Positions 59,852-64,000 of a stretch of 64,000 nucleotides of DNA are shown in pieces; the first letter of the stretch is position 1, and each line of letters starts with the position of its first letter. A program made the translations under genes and the position numbers. Below the pieces are notes generated by a model. That model saw nothing but the letters and a program-made list of their open reading frames with translations. It was not told the DNA's origin and made no database searches. This DNA is from CAVURS01 sp963834425 (GTDB taxonomy: Bacteria > Actinomycetota > Actinomycetes > Actinomycetales > CAVURS01). The DNA lies in contig CAWIBR010000005.1 of assembly GCA_963834425.1 (NCBI GenBank), positions 220,750 through 284,749 of the forward strand. The letters run 5' to 3'.

Positions 59852-60542
59852 GCGAGCAGGAAGGACGGCCGATGGCGACCATGACCGGCCGGCGACGGAT
59901 CGCCGGCGACCGCACCCGCGCCCGCCGAGCCGGCGGCCCGGAGGACCTCATCGTCGAAACCGAAGTGCGCACCGAGCCGGACGAAGTCGTGACCCACGAG
60001 ACCGAGCTCGACCCGGCGGTCAGTCCGACGCGGGACGCGAGCCGATCGCCGTACGTCGTGGTCGTCGGCCGAACGCCCTCACCCTGGTCCTCGCGGTCTG
60101 CCTGGTCGCGCTGCTCGTCGCCTCGGCCCTGGTCGCCGTCTCCACGCGGGACAAGCGGGCCGACGTCGCCGGCGGGAGCGCGGCGCTCGCGGCCGCTCGG
60201 ACGAGCGCGGCCACGATCCTGAGCTACGACTACCAGCACCTGGACGCCGACTTCGCGGCCGCGACCGCGCTGACGACGGGGTCGTTGCGCAGCGACTACC
60301 AGGCGACGACCAGCAAAGCCGTGGCCCAGCTCGCTACCCAGACCCACGCGGTGGTCAGCGCCAAGGTCGTCGCGGGGGGCATCGTCACCTCGACCGCGAC
60401 GAGCGCCACCGTCCTGCTCTTCGTCGACCAGACCACCACCTCGAACCGGCTCTCCGGTCCGCAGGTCGACCAGAACCGGGTCCAGCTCACGATGAAGAAG
60501 GTCGGCCGGCACTGGCTGGTCAGCTCGCTCAAGGCCCTCTGA
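59848..60542 (+). CDS. Mce-associated membrane protein 2 (frameshifted)
   Basis: About 231 residues if restored, from ATG 59848, which overlaps the preceding stop. The cytoplasmic part (MSEQEGRPMATMTGRRRIAG, then acidic ETEVRTEPDEVVTHETELDP) is in one frame. The membrane helix (ALTLVLAVCLVALLVASALV) and the outer domain (SYDYQHLDADFAAATALTTG, QNRVQLTMKKVGRHWLVSSL) are in another, with the break near 60060-60070. It has the same family and likely role as the preceding protein. It is the last gene of the mce operon; the convergent fusion gene ends 24 nt away. Confidence 0.85.
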
Positions 60543-60566
60543 CCGGCGCGCCGGCTACTCGGCCAG

Positions 60567-62114
60567 CTACTCAGCCAAGGCCGCGATGATCGGCCCGAAC
60601 CGCTCGAGATCGTCCGGCCCGGCCAGGTCCGGCAGCGCGACGAACGCCGTCGACACACCCAGCTCGGCCAGCTGTCGATAGCGCGCGACGTGGTCGGCCG
60701 CCGGCCCCGCGTGGTGGGCCGCCGCGTAGCTCGCCGCCGACGTGCGGCCACGCAATCGCTCGACCAGCGCGGCCGTGTGCTCGCGGTCCCGGCCAACGAC
60801 CGGCAGGTCGAGCACCGTGATGGCGACCTCGGCCGGATCCCGGCCGGCCGCGTCGCACGCAGCCCGCAACGTCTCGATGCCGTCGGCGAGCTGGACCGGG
60901 TCGCTCGGCAGGTTGCAGGCATCGCCCAGCCGCGCCGCGATGTCCAGCAAGCGGGGTCCGCGACCGCCGACGACGACCGGCATCGGTCCGAGCGGACGCG
61001 GATAGCAGGTCGTCTCGGGCAGCTCGACCAACTCTCCCGAGTACGCCGCAGTGCCGGGCCGCCAGAGCGCGCGCATCGTCTCGATGCCCGCGGCCAGCAA
61101 CCGCAACCGCTCGGCCGGGGGCGGGAACTCCACGCCGTACGCCGCATGCTCGCGCTCCCACCAGCCGGCTCCGACCCCGCAGAACGCCGCGCCACCGGAG
61201 AGCACGTCGAGCGTGGCCAGCGCCTTGGCCAGCAGACCTGGTGCCCGCAAGGAGAGCGGCGAGACCAGGGTGCCGAGGCGCAGGCCGGGCACGGCGCCGG
61301 CGAGGAGGCCGAGGGCGACGAACGGCTCCGGCAGGTCCTCCCACTCGCGGCCGACCTGGGGGATCTGGATCAGGTGGTCCATCAGGGCGACGCCCTCGAA
61401 GCCGGCCTCCTGGGCGGCCCGGGCCACCGCGACCAGCCATCCCGCGCGGTCCTCGCCCGGATCCTTGTCCCAGGGAAACCGTGAGAGCTGCAGGACGAAG
61501 GACAGGGGCCGGCCCGACCCCGGCGGCCGATCGGTCGTGGCGGCCGCCGGGGAGCTGGCCGGCGCCGGCGTCCTGTGGTCGGCGGGTGGTTCCCGGACCG
61601 CCCGGACGACCTCGATCCGGTCCCAGCCCTCTTGGCGCAGCTGGTAGGGCACCGAGCGCACCTGGCGCAGCTGCCCGGTCAGCGCCGCGGCCGGGACCGG
61701 CTGGTCGCGCTCGCGGTTGCGGGCGCGGCACAGCTCGGCGGGGGTGTCGAAGCGGACGGCGACCGCCGGCAGCCCGGCGCCCCGAGCCAGGCGCAGCCAG
61801 CCGGCCCGCCGGTCAGGGTCGATGCCGAGGGTGTCCACGACGGTGGTCAACCCGCGGCCCAGCCTGGCCGCGACGACCAGGTCGAGCACGGCGAAGGCAT
61901 CGGCCGAGGCACTCAGGTCGTGCCGGCCGCTGCCGACGACGGCTCGCAGCGCGTCCGAGGAGACGATCTCGGCCGCCCGGTAGCGCTCGGCCGCCCAGGT
62001 CGACTTGCCGGCGCCGGAGGCTCCGACCAGGACGATCAGCGCCGGGTCCGGCAGCGGCGTACCCCCGTTGTCTCCCGGCGTACGCGCGTCGTTCCCCGGC
62101 TCGGCTGTGGACAC
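60567..62114 (-). CDS. Fusion of P-loop polynucleotide-kinase-like domain and LLM-class (probably F420) oxidoreductase
   Basis: 515 residues from GTG 62114. The open frame extends to 62186, but that would run into the hairpin repeat. The N-terminal ~170 residues form a P-loop kinase domain: Walker A VGASGAGKSTW, then EIVSSDALRAVVGSG, LTTVVDTLGIDPDRRAGWL, and ELCRARNRERDQPVPAAALT with LID-type Arg residues, similar to the kinase part of Pnkp-like RNA/DNA kinases. After a Pro/Ala linker, a luciferase-like barrel begins (RPLSFVLQLSRFPWDKDPGE, GTLVSPLSLRAPGLLAKALA, GVGAGWWEREHAAYG). The combination is unusual; the substrate is unknown. The organism has fgd, so F420 is a plausible cofactor. Confidence 0.85.
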   Translation of the reverse strand: MSTAEPGNDARTPGDNGGTPLPDPALIVLVGASGAGKSTWAAERYRAAEIVSSDALRAVVGSGRHDLSASADAFAVLDLVVAARLGRGLTTVVDTLGIDPDRRAGWLRLARGAGLPAVAVRFDTPAELCRARNRERDQPVPAAALTGQLRQVRSVPYQLRQEGWDRIEVVRAVREPPADHRTPAPASSPAAATTDRPPGSGRPLSFVLQLSRFPWDKDPGEDRAGWLVAVARAAQEAGFEGVALMDHLIQIPQVGREWEDLPEPFVALGLLAGAVPGLRLGTLVSPLSLRAPGLLAKALATLDVLSGGAAFCGVGAGWWEREHAAYGVEFPPPAERLRLLAAGIETMRALWRPGTAAYSGELVELPETTCYPRPLGPMPVVVGGRGPRLLDIAARLGDACNLPSDPVQLADGIETLRAACDAAGRDPAEVAITVLDLPVVGRDREHTAALVERLRGRTSAASYAAAHHAGPAADHVARYRQLAELGVSTAFVALPDLAGPDDLERFGPIIAALAE

Positions 62115-62142
62115 GGCGGCCAGTTTCGCACCCTGCTTTCCC

Positions 62143-62225
62143 GTGCTCCCACCCGCGCGCGTTGCTCCCTGGGGGCCGGTTGTCACCGGACATTTCGGGC
62201 GCGATCACCGGCTTTCAGGGAGTAC
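62143..62225. repeat. 83-nt hairpin repeat element, copy B (intergenic)
   Basis: This is the same length as copy A at 2481-2563 and aligns to it without gaps. Ends are GTGCTCCC and GGGAGTAC; the second 5' copy TTGCTCCC is at 62162-62169. Sixteen consecutive pairs (three G-U) form between 62165-62180 and 62207-62222. The pair at 62176/62211 is C-G here but A-T in copy A, a compensatory change. It lies between the divergent kinase/LLM gene and rpoB. Confidence 0.75.
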
Positions 62226-62557
62226 GGCGGCGGGATGGCAGCACGGGGAGGGGCGGTACGACGGGAGGGAATCTGCGCGTTGCCCTTGACGGACGGGGCT
62301 GGGGCGGTCATCTTTGACGGCGAGCCTCTGGGCACCGCGTGACGACTTCGTCATGGGCGGGTCTGCCGGAGGCCACTGGACGTGCCATTGAGCACGTGTT
62401 ACTGTGGCGCCTTGCGCTGTCTTCCGTCCCCGCCCTTCTCGCCGTCAGCCGGATGCTGACCGCGATTCGGATCCGGGGCAGTCGTCATGCGCATGGAGCT
62501 ATCGCAGTGAGATCCACACCTCATTGAGATCGTCACAGGACCGTGGAAGGACCTTTC
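62226..62557. other. Upstream region of rpoB, no gene recognised
   Basis: These 332 nt hold no convincing gene: a 62-codon frame at 62339-62527 has no ribosome-binding site and no recognisable sequence. The region probably contains the rpoB promoter(s) and 5' leader. Lower-GC patches around 62385-62400 and 62500-62540 are candidates, but I cannot name a clean -35/-10 pair. Confidence 0.4.
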
Positions 62558-64000
62558 TTGGCTGCCTCGCGCACCGCCCACCAGCAAAACGTCACCACCG
62601 CAATCACGGCATCCGGCCGTATCTCTTTCGCCAAGATCAGGGAACCACTTGAGGTTCCGGACCTGTTGGCGCTGCAGACGGATAGCTTCGACTGGCTGCT
62701 CGGCAACGAGCGCTGGGCCGCCCGGCTCGCTGCCGGCAAGGCGGCCGGCCGGGAGGACATGAACGAGAAGTCCGGTCTGGAGGAGATCTTCGAGGAGATC
62801 TCGCCGATCGAGGACTTCTCCGGCTCGATGAGCCTGTCCTTCCGTGACCACCGGTTCGAGCCCGCCAAGTACTCCATCGAGGAGTGCAAGGAGCGGGACA
62901 TGACCTACTCGGCGCCGCTGTTCGTCACGGCCGAGTTCATGAACGCCACCACCGGTGAGATCAAGAGCCAGACCGTCTTCATGGGTGACTTCCCGCTCAT
63001 GACCGAGCGCGGCACGTTCGTGATCAACGGCACCGAGCGCGTCGTGGTCAGCCAGCTGGTCCGTTCGCCGGGCGTCTACTTCGAGCGCACCGCCGACAAG
63101 ACCTCGGACAAGGACATCTACACCTCCAAGGTGATCCCGTCCCGCGGTGCGTGGCTGGAGTTCGAGATCGACAAGCGCGACATGGTCGGCGTCCGCGTCG
63201 ACCGCAAGCGCAAGCAGTCGGTCACGGTCCTGCTCAAGGCGCTCGGCCTGTCCGAGGCCGACATCCTGGAGCAGTTCGGCGACTTCGAGTCGATGCGCCA
63301 GACCCTGGAGAAGGACCACACCACGGGTCAGGACGACGCGCTGCTCGACATCTACCGCAAGCTGCGTCCGGGCGAGCCGCCGACGCGCGAGGCCGCGCAG
63401 AACCTGCTCGACAACCTCTACTTCAACCCCAAGCGCTACGACCTGGCCAAGGTCGGCCGCTACAAGATCAACAAGAAGCTCGGTCTGGAGCAGCCGCTGT
63501 CGGCGAGCGTGCTCAACCTCGACGACATCGTCGCGACGATCAAGCTGCTGGTGACCTTGCACGCCGGTAACACCACGATGCCGGGCACGCGCGACGGCAA
63601 GCCGCACGACGTCCGGGTCGAGGTCGACGACATCGACCACTTCGGCAACCGGCGCCTGCGCACGGTCGGCGAGCTGATCCAGAACCAGGTCCGCACCGGC
63701 CTGTCCCGCATGGAGCGGGTCGTGCGCGAGCGGATGACGACCCAGGACGTCGAGGCGATCACGCCGCAGACCCTGATCAACATCCGCCCGGTGGTCGCGT
63801 CCATCAAGGAGTTCTTCGGCACCAGCCAGCTCTCCCAGTTCATGGACCAGACCAACCCGCTGGCCGGTCTGACCCACAAGCGGCGCCTGTCCGCGCTCGG
63901 CCCGGGTGGTCTGTCCCGGGACCGCGCCGGCATGGAGGTCCGCGACGTCCACCCCAGCCACTACGGCCGGATGTGCCCGATCGAGACCCCGGAAGGCCCG
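62558..64000 (+). CDS. rpoB: DNA-directed RNA polymerase subunit beta (5' part)
   Basis: The TTG start at 62558 follows GGAAGG (8 nt). 481 codons run without a stop to the window edge. The N-terminus reads AASRTAHQQNVTTAITASGR, then FAKIREPLEVPDLLALQTDS. Conserved blocks include MGDFPLMTERGTFVINGTER and VVSQLVRSPGVYFE, with RRLRTVGELIQNQVRTGLSR further on. The rifampicin-binding region around 63825-63900 reads TSQLSQFMDQTNPLAGLTHK, then RRLSALGPGGLSRDRAG; the residues at the common resistance positions (Asp, His and Ser in FMDQ, THKR and LSALG) are the sensitive-type ones. The C-terminal two thirds lie outside the window. Confidence 0.97.
   Translation, partial: MAASRTAHQQNVTTAITASGRISFAKIREPLEVPDLLALQTDSFDWLLGNERWAARLAAGKAAGREDMNEKSGLEEIFEEISPIEDFSGSMSLSFRDHRFEPAKYSIEECKERDMTYSAPLFVTAEFMNATTGEIKSQTVFMGDFPLMTERGTFVINGTERVVVSQLVRSPGVYFERTADKTSDKDIYTSKVIPSRGAWLEFEIDKRDMVGVRVDRKRKQSVTVLLKALGLSEADILEQFGDFESMRQTLEKDHTTGQDDALLDIYRKLRPGEPPTREAAQNLLDNLYFNPKRYDLAKVGRYKINKKLGLEQPLSASVLNLDDIVATIKLLVTLHAGNTTMPGTRDGKPHDVRVEVDDIDHFGNRRLRTVGELIQNQVRTGLSRMERVVRERMTTQDVEAITPQTLINIRPVVASIKEFFGTSQLSQFMDQTNPLAGLTHKRRLSALGPGGLSRDRAGMEVRDVHPSHYGRMCPIETPEGP

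Noticed and set aside
62339..62527. 62-codon open frame upstream of rpoB
   Set aside because: No ribosome-binding site, no recognisable sequence and an odd composition; more likely rpoB leader.
1..64000. CRISPR arrays, insertion sequences, phage genes or integration sites
   Set aside because: No regularly spaced repeats, transposase, integrase or tRNA-borne attachment duplications were seen anywhere in the window.

Overview
This is a strongly GC-rich, gene-dense stretch of an actinobacterial chromosome. The main evidence is the gene order thrT-metT-rpmG-hadA-hadB ... murB ... trpT-secE-nusG-rplK-rplA ... rplJ-rplL ... rpoB, together with an Fgd-type F420-dependent glucose-6-phosphate dehydrogenase, a complete Mce (mammalian cell entry) operon and many GTG/TTG starts. 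The order matches that of Mycobacterium and Streptomyces, and a Nocardioidaceae-like organism is my best guess, but family level cannot be proved from the window.

Layout. 1-2.5 kb: tail of an NhaA-thioredoxin protein, a tiny acidic ORF, HutD, and a cytochrome P450. 2.5-20 kb: a sugar/glycoside catabolic island. On the minus strand lie a HAD phosphatase, a GMC oxidoreductase with a fused small-subunit-like domain, two sugar isomerase/epimerase-type TIM barrels and a Gfo/Idh/MocA dehydrogenase. Divergent from these are a Tat/lipoprotein sugar-binding protein and two ABC permeases, followed by a second MocA dehydrogenase, a ROK repressor, fgd, a secreted GH3 glycosidase and an aldo/keto reductase. 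20-30 kb: small stress and signalling genes (CsbD, STAS, GAF-SpoIIE phosphatase), TauE/SafE, gluconokinase, a dehydratase, an SDR, an EamA exporter with a CGNR regulator, and YbjQ. 30-49.7 kb: the translation/transcription core (tRNAs, rpmG, secE, nusG, rplK, rplA, rplJ, rplL), interrupted by exporters, murB, adenosine deaminase, an ABC exporter with a two-component system, and aspC. 49.7-60.5 kb: mceG-yrbEAB-mceABCDEF plus two Mce-associated proteins. 60.5-64 kb: a fusion of a P-loop kinase and a luciferase-like F420 oxidoreductase, then the 5' third of rpoB.

The most unusual signals are non-coding. Two 83-nt intergenic elements about 60 kb apart align without gaps. They share imperfect terminal inverted repeats and a hairpin with a compensatory base-pair change, and two alternative 5' strands compete for one 3' strand. 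A nearly identical 17-nt motif lies upstream of both the sugar ABC operon and the second MocA gene, which ties them into one regulon, probably that of the adjacent ROK repressor.

A caution about the sequence: at least 16 genes carry apparent single frameshifts, including essential nusG, and one lipoprotein gene carries many. Flanking protein similarity continues cleanly in a neighbouring frame. The simplest explanation is uncorrected indels in the assembly, so these genes are described as intact genes with a broken frame unless stated.
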